A stretch of 64,000 bases of DNA, from contig OX463847.1 in NCBI GenBank assembly GCA_949825065.1, forward strand, positions 40,024,831 through 40,088,830, written 5' to 3'. The notes beneath the pieces were generated by a model, which did no database searches, was not told the DNA's origin, and saw nothing but the letters and a program-made list of their open reading frames with translations. The stretch comes from Odontocerum albicorne. Lineage: Eukaryota; Arthropoda; Insecta; Trichoptera; Odontoceridae. The first letter of the stretch is position 1. Each line of letters starts with the position of its first letter. Positions 1 through 10,030 of the stretch are shown here, in pieces. The translations under genes were made by a program, and so were the position numbers.

Positions 1-414
1 GACATACGTTATACATGTGTAATGTCAACTTAACTCGATGTATTATGTTTAAATTTATGATCTCGTTGGCGGTCATCTATCCAAATTCAATAAAGATTTG
101 GTATCACTAAATGGAAGGAAACTGCGAACGAGATAAATCGCCTGATATCGATTTGACCTTACGGGCAAGGATAACATACCCGAAACATTCCTCTCTAATC
201 TATCAAGGGTCGCGCGTATGGTTATCTTTGCTTTAAATAGGACGCCATATCTGAGGCAGCATCATTATTCTTAAAGCCACTAAGATATTAACATCATCGT
301 TATTATAATACTGTTAATATTATACTTCAATGTAATTCAATCTTCATACAAATAAAACTACACAGTTGAAATTCTAAAAGTGTTTTCGTTGCAAAAGGCC
401 ATAACACATGTATA
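1..414. other. A+T-rich DNA, nothing recognised
   Basis: No coding frame or known element is visible. A short stretch near position 1 weakly resembles parts of the repeat that follows, so the array may once have extended leftward. Confidence 0.4.
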
Positions 415-935
415 AATGCTTATGTAAACCTTGCGGCATACCGCTGGAGACAAAAACCTCAATACCTAAATGTAAATTTATGAATCCTATCTTAAAATGT
501 ATTTTTCAGTGAGATACAATTGCATGCATGAGAGAAGTCAACCCCGTGACTCATACTGTACACCTTGCTCTGTTAGATGTTGAGGCGTACGTTATAAATG
601 GAGAATGTTTATGTGAACATTGCGGCATACCGCTGGAGACAAAAAAATTCTTGAAGATAGGATTCATAAATTTACATTTACTGATCAGTAAATGTAAATT
701 TATGAATCCTATCTTCAAGATTTTTTTCAGTGACATACAATTTAATGAATGAGATAAGTCAACTCCGTAACTTACAATGTAAACATTGTTCTTTTAGATG
801 TTGAAGCATACGTTATAAATACAAAATGCTTATGTGAGCCTTGCGGCATACCGCTGGGGACAAAAAACTCAATAAATGTAAATTTATGAATCCTATCTTA
901 AAGTGTTCTTTCAGTAAGATACAATTGAGTGCATG
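415..935. repeat. Three-unit degenerate tandem repeat (~190-220 bp units)
   Basis: The segment GCGGCATACCGCTGG recurs at about 433, 622 and 843, each time followed by GACAAAAA and then by TTTATGAATCCTATCTT. The first spacing is 189 bp and the second 221 bp. The extra length lies in the middle unit, which carries an inverted duplication. Short open frames here, including 528-752, fall inside the repeat and look incidental. Confidence 0.8.
649..720. repeat. 72-bp perfect palindrome with no spacer
   Basis: Two 36-nt arms are exact reverse complements and meet at CTGA/TCAG (684/685). Outside the arms, a run of seven A (641-647) faces seven T (721-727) with one unpaired T, so pairing can extend to about 86 nt. 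Neighbouring units carry only the right arm, so the left arm looks like an inverted copy made in place. Confidence 0.95.
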
Positions 936-1389
936 AGAGAAGTCAACTCCGTAACTCGTACTAACTCGCTTAGTTGTTGTGGCAGACTTTATAAATTAAG
1001 AATGCTTACATCTATATGAATTACTTCAATTAACAAGTTTAATGTTTTCAATTGTTTGTAATTTGAAGAACTATTTTTTTGAATCCTTAAGATAAATGTA
1101 GTTTTTTTTTCTGAATTTCTAATAAAAGGTATACTTAGCAATGACAACGTTTCATAGGTTTACTGATTCTATTATTAAAAACAGTGTAAAAATTCTAAAT
1201 AAGTCTAAGAAAACTGTATTAGATCTGTTCTAGTGAAAAAATAAGAAAAACAAGATTAAAGCATGTGCTGGTATCAAAAGGTATGGTTTTGAATCGGAAT
1301 TAGGAAAGTTCGATGATAAGTGATAATGGAGATAGAATATTCGAAGTATGCTTGAACAATGATCTTTTGGAGTCAAATACACTTTTTAC
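721..1389. other. End of the first array and A+T-rich spacer
   Basis: The third repeat unit ends near 935. From there to 1389 the sequence is A+T-rich with no frame or repeat that I recognise. Confidence 0.4.
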
Positions 1390-1510
1390 AGTGCAAATGC
1401 GAGTGAGAAGATGATCAAAAAAAGTATGGTTGAATAAAGTGAAGATATTCTGAAAGAACGAAACGTTGAAAGTTTGAGAAACAGTGAGATGGTGTATGGA
1501 TGTGGAGGAA
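1390..1510 (+). pseudogene. Non-LTR retrotransposon C-terminal scrap
   Basis: Translated with frame changes, this reads approximately KKVWLNKVK, then K-ETLKV-ET. It parallels the better fragment at 44790-45003 (IKVWLDQVK, ILKEENVKSQRN). Both resemble the region downstream of the reverse transcriptase domain in a LINE family widespread in Lepidoptera. Stops and frameshifts make it non-functional. Family assignment is from memory of the motif, not from a search. Confidence 0.5.
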
Positions 1511-1889
1511 CTTAAAAGCATTTGTCGAGTTTGATAACTATATTTGATAAAAAGCTTTTTATTTAGAGCTAACACAGGTTTGATAAATAGCTTTTTATTC
1601 CATTATTTATAAACTGTTTAACTACTTTATATGAAAATTTATTATTTTTACAGTCAACAATATGAGTTTATAAATGTAAAATCCTGCAGTATTTGGATTT
1701 GGTATTCATCAAAAAGGTAACGTTTCTTTGTCTGTCAAGATTGTGAGTTTGCTGAAGTGGAACAGTTTGCACAAATGACAATTAAATTTAAAAAAAGAAA
1801 ATATTCGTAACGTTGTTTAACACACGTTCTTTTAGGGGAGTTCCAAAAATGTATGTAAGGCAACTATTATGTACAAGTACAAAAATACG

Positions 1890-2203
1890 TTCAAATGAAA
1901 AAGGACCTGTCTGAGCTTGCTGGAAATTTAATCGAAGACGAAGTGTAAAGCAATGCACAAGACAATTCCAAACATTTTAGAACTATCTCGTTTTGGGCTT
2001 GTGTTATCTTAACTTTTTTGGGCCATGGTGATCCTGAACAGCGGATCATGGAACAAAACCATAGTTTCATCCCCCGTAACAATTGACTGAATAATTAATT
2101 TTTCTTTCCCATCGGAGAGCATTGACAATTTATTGCAATATTCAACACGTCGTTGTTGCCTTTTGACAGCACACAAGGTTTGTGACACTAGTACTACCCC
2201 CAT
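1890..2203 (-). pseudogene. Mariner-like transposase fragment
   Basis: On the minus strand 2009-2203 reads ...RRVEYCNKL...KLIIQSIVTGDETMVLFHDPL.... The GDET core matches the first catalytic aspartate region of mariner transposases, where D is followed by E-T and then an aromatic or hydrophobic pair and DP. The fragment covers about 65 residues of a ~340-residue protein and hits a stop soon after. No terminal inverted repeat was found, so this is an old internal fragment. It is unlike the two mariner families at 19.5 and 22/58 kb. Confidence 0.6.
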
Positions 2204-2682
2204 CTTTTGGTAGATGTATTAAATTTTTAATCAGACCATGTGTGATATCTGTCCATACTAATTAAGGTCAGAAACTTTGGGAATTTAGTGGTATATGTCT
2301 GAATTTTCAATATATTGAGAATTGTTTATAAATAAAATCCTCGTATGACGAAATCGACGTAGAACACATATATATGAAGAAACGCTTTCAAAGAATTGGC
2401 GGCGGATAGACGTCCATTCCACAATAAAGGGGAAAATGAGTGATACATTTTATAATTGCCCAATAAATCCATTGAGGGCCGCCTGTGACATGGCGGCTCG
2501 ATGTCATCGTAAACCAACGCTTATTAAAATTCTTTTCAAACCGACATCGTTAAGTAAATATATTGGAACATTATTATAATCATGATAAATTTGAGCTTTG
2601 TTTTTATGGAGTGCTTTTTAATTTCATTTTACGGATGTGAGCTACAGAACAAAGGAAAAATAATTTCGAAATATTCATTGCA
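2204..2682. other. Unassigned spacer
   Basis: A+T-rich sequence. A 63-codon minus-strand frame (2326-2517) shows no recognisable motif and I do not call it a gene. Confidence 0.35.
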
Positions 2683-2868
2683 CGACCTCCGTGGCACAAT
2701 TGGTAAAATAATCAATCCAGGACTTTGTCAGTTCGGTTCCTGTTGGTGAAAGGTTTTAAGTCCAGTTTAGACTTATTTAATACCTTTCTGTTCACTTATG
2801 GTATTAAATACCTTTCTGGTTAATTGGAAAATATAGTAACATGGCAATAAGTCCACCAGGTTGTACTT
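2683..2868 (+). mobile_element. SINE-A copy, near full length
   Basis: It begins with a tRNA-like head (CCTCCGTGGCACAATTGGTA resembles an A box; CAGTTCGGTTCCTG a B box). The body contains a short duplication (TTTAATACCTTTCTG-like, twice), followed by the family tail with ATGGCAATAAG and CCACCAGGTTGTA. This is the dominant SINE of the window. Its tail is shared with the LINE copies at 14.4 and 50.5 kb. Confidence 0.75.
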
Positions 2869-2987
2869 TATGCACCTAAAATGCAATATAATTTAAAAAA
2901 AATGCATTGTTAATTTTAATGGTAACTTTCATGTTGTGGATTTTGGTTTTCAGTTTATCCCTATATGTAATAATAACTTTTCTGTCT

Positions 2988-3350
2988 TGTCCTCATTAAG
3001 ATACTGGCAAAAGTTTAGTTAACTGACAAATGAAATGAAATGCAACAAACCTAGATCCGTATAGAAATTGTCTGTAAACATTAAATTACCTGATGTTTTT
3101 GATGTGACAAATGAAATGCAACAAACCTAGATCCGTATAGAAATTGTCTGTAAACATTAAATTACCTGTTGTTTTTTCATAAATTATTTATTTTATTTTA
3201 CATATGACAAGAAATCGATCATACATCATTTGTGAAAAAACAACAGGTGTTTTAATTTGGACACACAATTTTAATGGATCTGGGTTTGTTGCCTTTCATT
3301 TGTCGTGTTTCCAGTAAACTAGGCTTTGACCTGTATCTCACTGAGGACAC
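2988..3350. repeat. Inverted pair of a ~160-bp dispersed repeat (family D)
   Basis: A plus-strand copy (2988-3190) contains GCAACAAACCTAGATCCGTA twice, about 90 bp apart, as a nearly identical direct duplication. It runs head to tail into a minus-strand copy (3190-3350) carrying GGATCTGGGTTTGTTGCC and CCTGTATCTCACTGAGGACA. Other copies lie at 13095-13252 (minus) and 52095-52260 (plus). The plus copy at 52 kb ends in an AAAT-rich tract, which suggests a retroposed element. Class unknown. Confidence 0.75.
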
Positions 3351-3731
3351 ATAGCATGAAATAATTAATCGATACTTCTTTCCGATTTTCGATTATATAA
3401 AACCCCGTTACACATTCTCATTAAACTGACAAACAGTGAGACTCAATCACACATGTATCATATACATCACGCGAAATCAAACTCCTCACACTTCATCACT
3501 CCAGATAGACCAAAAACATTCATCACACAATGTACCGCACATAATCATAAAAATAAAAAAAACAAAATAACATATATATATAAGGTTTCCTGTCATGCAT
3601 AAATAAATAAATATATGTCTTGAATCTTCTAAAAGACTATAGTTTCACTTCGTGGTGCCATGTTTTATGTAAAAGGAAAAATAAGTAAATCAAACACTTA
3701 ATTTATATTTTTGTGTTCACCATCGGTTTAT

Positions 3732-3782
3732 TTTTACTACCGGTTTCGAAGACCACCGTCTTCATCGTCAGGTGAAGATCAA
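3732..3782 (-). ncRNA. Hammerhead-ribozyme-like motif (left arm)
   Basis: Read on the minus strand: CTGACGA (3771-3765), then T, then a perfect 6-bp hairpin GAAGAC/GTCTTC with loop GGTG (3763-3748), then GAAAC (3747-3743), then CGGTAGTA. This matches the hammerhead order CUGANGA, stem II, GAAA, a loopless 3-bp stem III (ACC/GGU) and a cleavage-site UA. Hammerheads with such minimal stem III are known in Penelope-like retroelements. The extra T before stem II and imperfect stem I lower confidence. Activity is not demonstrated. Confidence 0.45.
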
Positions 3783-3784
3783 CT

Positions 3785-3830
3785 ATCTTCACCTGACGAT
3801 AAAGACTTCGAAACCGGTAGTAAACCCAAA
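3785..3830 (+). ncRNA. Degenerate hammerhead-like motif (right arm)
   Basis: It has CTGACGA (3793-3799) and GAAAC (3810-3814) followed by CGGTAGTAA. Stem II is collapsed to a 10-base remnant without a hairpin, so this copy should be inactive even if the left one works. Confidence 0.35.
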
Positions 3831-4159
3831 AATAAACCAGTGGTGAACACAAAACTATAAAATAAGTGTTTTTTTTACTTATTTTTCCGTTTTCATAAGT
3901 AAATATATGATTTATAATATATTCTTCCTCATTTTTGTGATACCCTTTAACATATCTGAACTGTAAATTCGGACATATTTAACATCATAAAATTGGAATT
4001 AAGCATTAGGGTTCAGAACCACTGTATACAGAACATGTGGTTCTTATTGCATATGTTGGCAAAATAACTGCATTTGAAGAAGCAACAACACTAACACACA
4101 TACTCAAAGTATGTAAGTATTGTTACCAGACGAACTTTTTAAGCAAACTGCTGCCATTT

Positions 4160-4236
4160 TTTGAATCCCATCAGGAATCGAACCAGAAACACCCGGGTGA
4201 AAGTCAAGTGTCTTACCAACTAGATTACGGATATTG
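4160..4236 (-). mobile_element. SINE-A head fragment
   Basis: The reverse complement gives CCGTAATCTAGTTGGTAAGA (A-box region) and TGGTTCGATTCCTG (B box), the same tRNA-like head as the other SINE-A copies. The body and tail are missing. The plus-strand frame 4037-4240 runs across it by chance. Confidence 0.7.
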
Positions 4237-4829
4237 TTAAAAAGATGCAAATAGTATTTTACATCATAATACATGTAAATTGTTTTTTTTTTTTTTTAAT
4301 ATTGTCCTTATCGTCTGCTTTCAATTTTGTTGTATTGAGTGTTAAATTTTTACATTTTTGGATAACGCAAACTGTGAGTGGACACCGAAGCTAACACTTC
4401 CAGAGAGGCTGTTAAAAAAAGATTAAGGAGACCTTCCTCTGGACCGAACCTAAAGAAACCAACTGCCAGGCTGTGACACCAAAACCATTTTTAACAGGAC
4501 TGTGTACAGAAAAGAACTCTATTCGATTGATGAAGGGACATATGTGTATTGACTAGTAGAACAAGAAATAGATGACTCATTTATAACGCATTTACGAAAC
4601 TATCTGGGTTTCATATTTTGAGCAAGGTCTGGTACATATTCATTTATCAAGATACTTTTTGTAATATACATATTTTTTTATAGCCATACGAAAAACTCTT
4701 ACAATCAAATCGACAAGAATTATGCAGATAGTTATACAGCTAAGTGAAAGATTATAAAAAAAAACAATAACCAATTTTTTTGCCACCACTAAAGACTTGG
4801 ACAAGAAAATAGGATGAATGCTAAAAATC
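4237..4829. other. Unassigned spacer
   Basis: A+T-rich DNA with a T-homopolymer near 4280. A 63-codon minus-strand frame (4640-4831) has no recognised motif. Confidence 0.35.
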
Positions 4830-4975
4830 ATTTCGTCGTTGAAAAGAAATGCTATTTTTTGAAGTCGCTATTTAAAGTAATCTGATGAAGATGGGAGTCT
4901 TACAGCAGCCGGTAGCTGGTTCCAGGGTCTGGTAGCATGTAAAGTTAAGGATGACGTAAAGAAGAAGAGATGAAC
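4830..4975 (-). pseudogene. LINE C-terminal scrap (LWNQLP-type)
   Basis: The minus strand reads approximately FTSSLTLHATRPWNQLPAAVR. It corresponds to FTVHAMRLWNQLQTNIRLAP in the copy at 14.4 kb. This signature near the C-terminus occurs in CR1- and Jockey-like non-LTR retrotransposons. It is an older and shorter copy than the other two (14421-14867, 50485-50870). Confidence 0.55.
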
Positions 4976-5165
4976 TAGTTATATCACAAGAATTTGTCTA
5001 TTTTAGCGTAGCGCAACATGGTCAGGGAGGGGCTAAATATTTTTGACGAGATATTGAGATGTTAAAATTGTGACTGATCAACTCTTCCTTTACATTTTCA
5101 GCCAGATGTAAACGGCTGACCACTTGATGAACGATTTCCTAATGTCGCACAGTCTGGATAACTAA

Positions 5166-5665
5166 GGCCGAGGCCACACTGAAATCCTTCGTTAGGTGCT
5201 AAGTTATATTTTACGTGACTCATACACTAAGTGACTTCATGCATGGCCACACCAATGTGCTACGCTTAAATTCATTTGACAGTCCGGAGCGGTTGAGTCA
5301 ACACGTGATGTCACTCTCAAAACTAACCAATTTCATTATAACTTACCATCTTTATTTACTTTCTGTGCAACTTTATTCCAAAGTGATTTTATTACAGGTA
5401 CATTTTCTATAATTTGCTCGATGGGTTCCACAAAGGCTACCTTTTATACACAGCTATCATTAAAACTTCCGCCATCTTGTAAATTAACCGACACGTCCGT
5501 TCGCTCAGAGATTCACTCGGTGACTAATCGTCATGCAACGAGGCGCGAACTGTGCAGTGTGGCCACTGCGATAGTATGCGATACGTTGGTTTGCTAGGAT
5601 ATGTCGCCTAACTCGCAACATATCTCTAAGTTTCAAACGAGGCTCCTTCCTGTGTGGCCTCGGCC
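5166..5665. mobile_element. Non-autonomous DNA transposon, 500 bp
   Basis: The ends share a perfect 14-bp inverted repeat GGCCGAGGCCACAC. GGCCACAC recurs subterminally in both orientations (about 5244 and 5555). No coding capacity is visible. TAA lies just outside the left end and two bases beyond the right end, which could be a 3-bp duplication of PIF/Harbinger type. Superfamily remains uncertain. Confidence 0.65.
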
Positions 5666-6625
5666 GGTAAGGATTCAACGTTTCCTTTCGTTGGGTGCGA
5701 TTGAAATGGAAAGTAAAACTAGAAATGGAAAGTACCGATGACTTCTTTCAAGTATTCCTGATAATAACGAAGCACATTAAATTTTCATTTATTTCAGATT
5801 CCTATAAATTTCAATTGCTTCCGAGAATACCTATTTCAACAAAGCAACAACAAAAATTGTATTATGGCACTATACGTAAGCTGTATTGGTGGGCTTGGTG
5901 GGCTTATTGCCATATTCTTTTATCTTCAAACTAATAAGAAATTTATTCAAGAGGACTTCAGTGAAAATCAGTCTGAAAACTTTCTTAAAATTAAGCTGCT
6001 AATGGCAATTAACCTCGTAATGGGCTGAGGCGTTTTACTAAAGATGCCACGGAAGTCGACTTTAAATCTTAAAGAAATAATTGAAGATAAATATATTTAT
6101 AAAAGCGATTTAAATCCGTAATTCAAATAAATCTACACAGCTTATATTGAACAAAACGATTAAGTCGTGCCATGCACGATTTCAGAGTTTTTATATTATT
6201 TTTGAACTGTTTTAAAACGCTGTTTGGGGACAAACAAACCAAAATGTACTTAGAATAAAAAAAAAGTTTGAAAAAGTTACTTCAGGTAAACCGCATTAAT
6301 CACCTGATAAATTTTTGTCAAAACCATAAAATCTTAGATAAAAAAATGTTTTAATTTTATAAGTGAAAATATAGCGCTCACCTTATTAGATTTACAAAAA
6401 AAGTTTGACATATTATGTTATAATTACGAATCAGAAATATTTTGATTATTATCGACAAGGATTTAAGATTTGAGATTTTAATTTTTCACAATTAAAACTA
6501 ACTTCAGAGAGTTCAGAAAAGATATGAGTAAATATATGTATAATAATGGGTGTTTTGGTTTGTCTCTTCTTCTTAACCATGTATCTTATGGATAAGCGTA
6601 GTGGCTTCCTAATAGTCTGAAAGTC
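5666..6625. other. Unassigned A+T-rich DNA
   Basis: The 79-codon frame 5695-5934 and the rest show no known motif. No element ends were seen. Confidence 0.35.
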
Positions 6626-7497
6626 TACACCTCTCCCGGTCCTGAGCAGTGATGAGTACAGTACGCAACGAGGAACGCCTCTCCCGGTCCTGAGCAGTGA
6701 TGAGTACAGTACGCAATGAGGAACAACTCTCCTGGTCCTGAGCAGTGATGAGTACAGTACTCAATGAGGAACACCTCTCCCGGTCCTGAGCAGCGATGAG
6801 TATAGTACGCAATGATGAACACCTCTCCCGGTCTTGAGCAGTGATGAGTACAGTACGCAATGAGGAACACCTCTCCCGGTTCTGAACAGTGATAAGTACA
6901 GTACGCAATGAGGAACACCTCTCCCGGTCCTGAGCAGTGATGAGTACAGTACGCAACGAGGAATGCCTCTCTCGGTCCTGAGCAGTGATGAGTACAGTAC
7001 GCAATGAGGAACACCTCTCCCGATTCTGAACAGTGATAAGTACAGTACGCAATGAGGAACACCTCTCCCGGTCCTGAGCAGTGATGAGTACAGAACGCAA
7101 TGAAGAACACCTCTCTTGGTCCTGAGCAGTGATGAGTACAGTACTCAATGAGGAACACCTCTCCCGGTCCTGAGCAGTGATGAGTACAGTACGCAATGAT
7201 GAACACCTCTCCCGGTCTTGAGCAGTGATGAGTACAGTACGCAATGAGGAACACCTCTCCCGGTTCTGAACAGTGATAAGTACAGTACGCAATGAGGAAC
7301 ACCTCTCCCGGTCCTGAGCAGTAATGAGTACAGTATGCAATGAGGAACACCTCTCCTGGTCCTGAGCAGTGATGAGTACAGTACGCAATGAGGAACACCT
7401 CTCCCGGTTCTGAGCACTAATATGTACAGTACGCAATGAGGAACACCTCTCTCAGTCCTGAACAGTGATGAGTACAGTATGCAATGAGGAACAAGTC
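6626..7497. repeat. 48-bp minisatellite, about 18 units, with an 8-unit higher order
   Basis: Each unit reads approximately CCTCTCCCGGTCCTGAGCAG followed by TGATGAGTACAGTACGCAAT and GAGGAACA. Because 48 is divisible by 3, several frames stay open; a 275-codon minus-strand frame translates to repeated RERCSSLRTVLITAQD. Variant units recur in order: TCAATGAGG at 6761 and again at 7145, exactly 384 bp (8 units) apart, followed by the same series of variants. That indicates a block duplication. I treat the frame as a by-product, not a gene. Confidence 0.95.
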
Positions 7498-7504
7498 ATC
7501 TCTT

Positions 7505-7830
7505 TGTTTTGGTTTATCCACCTTGATGGATACTGTCCTTTTGGTCGCCGCTTCTAATACTTCCATTCCTTGCTAGCTTCTCTAAACTGTATTGTTGTCT
7601 TCTGGTGACATGTCCGAAGTATGACAGTATAATACTTGCATGTATTTTACCGGCTTTATTTGATATGTAGATCCTGGAGAATGAACATATCGATGCGTCT
7701 TGCATTCTATGAGATGCGAAGTATAGCGCCTACACCACGTATTGAAAGCGTCCAGTTATCCCTTTTCTTTATCCTCAGCGTCCATGTTTCCAATCCATAG
7801 AGTTATATGGAGAAAACTAGCGTTAGCACC
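7505..7830 (-). pseudogene. Non-LTR retrotransposon C-terminal fragment
   Basis: The minus strand reads, with breaks, ...LWIGNMDAEDKEKG...LDAFNTWCRRY..., then GKIHASIILSYFGHVTRR and YSLEKLARNGSIR. This order (a WT-like motif, DAF-WCRR, ASI, FGHVTRR, SLEK) is typical of the segment after the reverse transcriptase domain in RTE-like insect LINEs. Stops and frame changes mark it as dead. It abuts the 48-bp array on its right side. Confidence 0.7.
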
Positions 7831-9115
7831 AGATGAATTTTGGTATTCAGAAATAAAAACCGATTTTTCCATATTTTTATAAGTTTAGTCATTGAAAATT
7901 TTATCATACCAATTCATCACGCTTTGTTATAACCTACATTTTTTCTAGATCAGTGTTCCTAGGTAGAAACATTTGTCGAACTTTTTAACATTTCTAAAAC
8001 TTATTTTATTAGTTTACGCTTATGTTTCCATAGCAAAAAAATATTCCTCAGAAAATACCGACTATTTTTCATAACAAATTGTAAGAAAATACCTGTACAT
8101 ACCGACTGATATTGAAGTCAAAATGCGTTCGATTTCAACACCTCTTTATTCTTTAAAACCGTTCTATAGGAAGTGATTTAGGAAAAAAATAACAATAAAA
8201 GCCTTAAGCCACCTACAAGAAATGATACAAGAAGGTCAAAAACCCTATAGAATGGTCTTTTGGAGAAATCGCGGTGGAATGGAATAGGCTTTATCCATAT
8301 AAAACATTGAATAAAACAAGAATAAAATGATAAAAAATGTCTCCCACGTGGAAAATTTCCTGTGGAAAGGACCCAATAAATTATATCCTGTGGAAAAAGG
8401 TTTCCACTTTTATGGGAATTCACGATCATGTTCGAAAACGATTATTTTGGATTGTGGAGGGATTGTATGTCACGTGTGGTGACCTATTTTTTTTAATGCA
8501 TCCCTACAGTTTAATTCTTTATCGATGGGTTATTATTATATATTGAGTGTAATTTATTATTACAGTTTCTCCTTTTCCATTCAAATATTGTCGACAACAT
8601 TAGATCCATATTTATAAGCTCAGAAAGATGCAACTTCAGTGGCATTGAGAATTCACCCCAGCAAGTATTTTTTCTGAACAGGCAACGAGGCACAGTGAGC
8701 AAACCATCATTTGCGACATTGGTTGAATGTCGCCACATAATCACTGTGTTGGATCCTCTGCGCCAATTCCCTATCTGAAAAGCGGACGCTTGGGTAGATA
8801 CGTAGGCGATAAAGAGATCTCAGTATGGCACATGATAGGTGGTGTTTTACCGATGGCCATTGTGACGGCTGTATAATATCCTCAGGCTTTTAGTTTTAGA
8901 GCTAAACTATGCGTACTTGAAAGACGTACATAAATGGGACATGTCTCTGTTACGTGCTCGGTTGTTTGCATTTGTCTACACTCGCAAAGCAGTTAGTCCT
9001 TTAGACCCAACTTACACATATTGTATTCCCAACGAAACTTACTGCTCTATAGCTTTCTATGGGACTCCTTGATTGAATCCGAGCTTAGGAGTTTATTTCT
9101 TACAACCTTCTCCTG
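7831..9115. other. Unassigned spacer
   Basis: A+T-rich with a slightly more G+C part at 8740-9080. Small open frames on both strands (8178-8744) overlap each other and lack known motifs. Confidence 0.35.
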
Positions 9116-9129
9116 CTTTTTATTTTTTA

Positions 9130-10030
9130 TATAATTTAAAATATCGCTCCAGCTTTAATAAATAATCGACAACTTTTATATTCTTTAATGGTATACTCGT
9201 ATATAACAGCGGCGACTTTATCGTCGGTGTATGGTACGTATTTAATTTGTTATATATTTCTAAATATCGCTCCAGCTTTAATAAATAACAAATCATTTTT
9301 ATGTTCTTAAATGGTATACTCGTATATAACAACGGTGACTTTATTGTCGGTGTACGTATTTTATTTTTGTATAAGTTAAAATATCGTTCCAGCTTTAATA
9401 AATATCAAATCATTTTTATGTTCTTTAATGGTATATACGAGTATAACAACGGTGACTTTATTGTCGGTGTATGTATTTTATTTTTGTATAAGTCAAAATA
9501 TCGCTCCAGCTTTAATAAATAACAAACCATTTTTATGTTCTTTAATGGTATACATAACAATGGTGACTTTATTATCGGTGTACGTATTTTATTTTTGTAT
9601 AAGTCAAAATATCGCTCCAGCTTTAATAAATAACAAACCATTTTTACGTTCTTTAATGGTATACATAACAATGGTGACTTTATTGTCAGTGTACGTATTT
9701 TATTTTTGTATAAGTCAAAATATCGCTCCAGCTTTAATAAATAACAAACCATTTTTACGTTCTTTAATGGTATACATAACAATGGTGACTTTATTGTCAG
9801 TGTACGTATTTTATTTTTGTATAAGTCAAAATATCGCTCCAGCTTTTATAAATAACAAACCTATCTTATGTTCTTTAATGGTATATACAATATAACAATG
9901 GTGACTTTATTGTCGGTGTACGTATTTTATTTTTGTACAAGTCAAAATATCGCTCCAGCTTTAATAAATAATAAATAACTTTTATGTTCTTTAATGGTAT
10001 ACATAACAACGGTGACTGTTGTCGGTGTAT
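9130..10030. repeat. Tandem array, eight units of 111-123 bp
   Basis: The anchor CTCCAGCTTTAATAAATA (with small changes) falls at 9147, 9270, 9387, 9504, 9615, 9726, 9837 and 9953. Spacings are 123, 117, 117, 111, 111, 111 and 116 bp. The central units at 111 bp are the most alike. Most spacings are divisible by 3, so long frames open on both strands (9405-9782, 9428-9895); these are repeat artefacts. Confidence 0.95.

Larger units (their letters stand above)
3668..3900. repeat. Long inverted repeat with ~115-bp arms
   Basis: Left arm 3668-3779 and right arm 3786-3900 are inverted copies separated by a few bases. Both contain TTCACCTGACGA, GAAACCGGTAGTAAA, a run like AATAAACC and GGTGAACACAAAA. 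The right arm is degenerate and lacks about 8 bp present in the centre of the left arm. Each arm holds the conserved core described in the next two entries. Confidence 0.85.

Noticed and set aside
528..752. 74-codon frame and a 61-codon antisense frame with near-identical residues
   Set aside because: The similarity comes from the 72-bp palindrome reading the same on both strands.
6609..7436. 275-codon minus-strand open frame of 16-residue repeats
   Set aside because: It is the translation of the 48-bp minisatellite, and other frames of the same array are equally open.
9405..9895. Overlapping 125- and 155-codon frames on both strands
   Set aside because: They follow the 111-bp tandem units, whose length keeps any stop-free frame open; no known motif.
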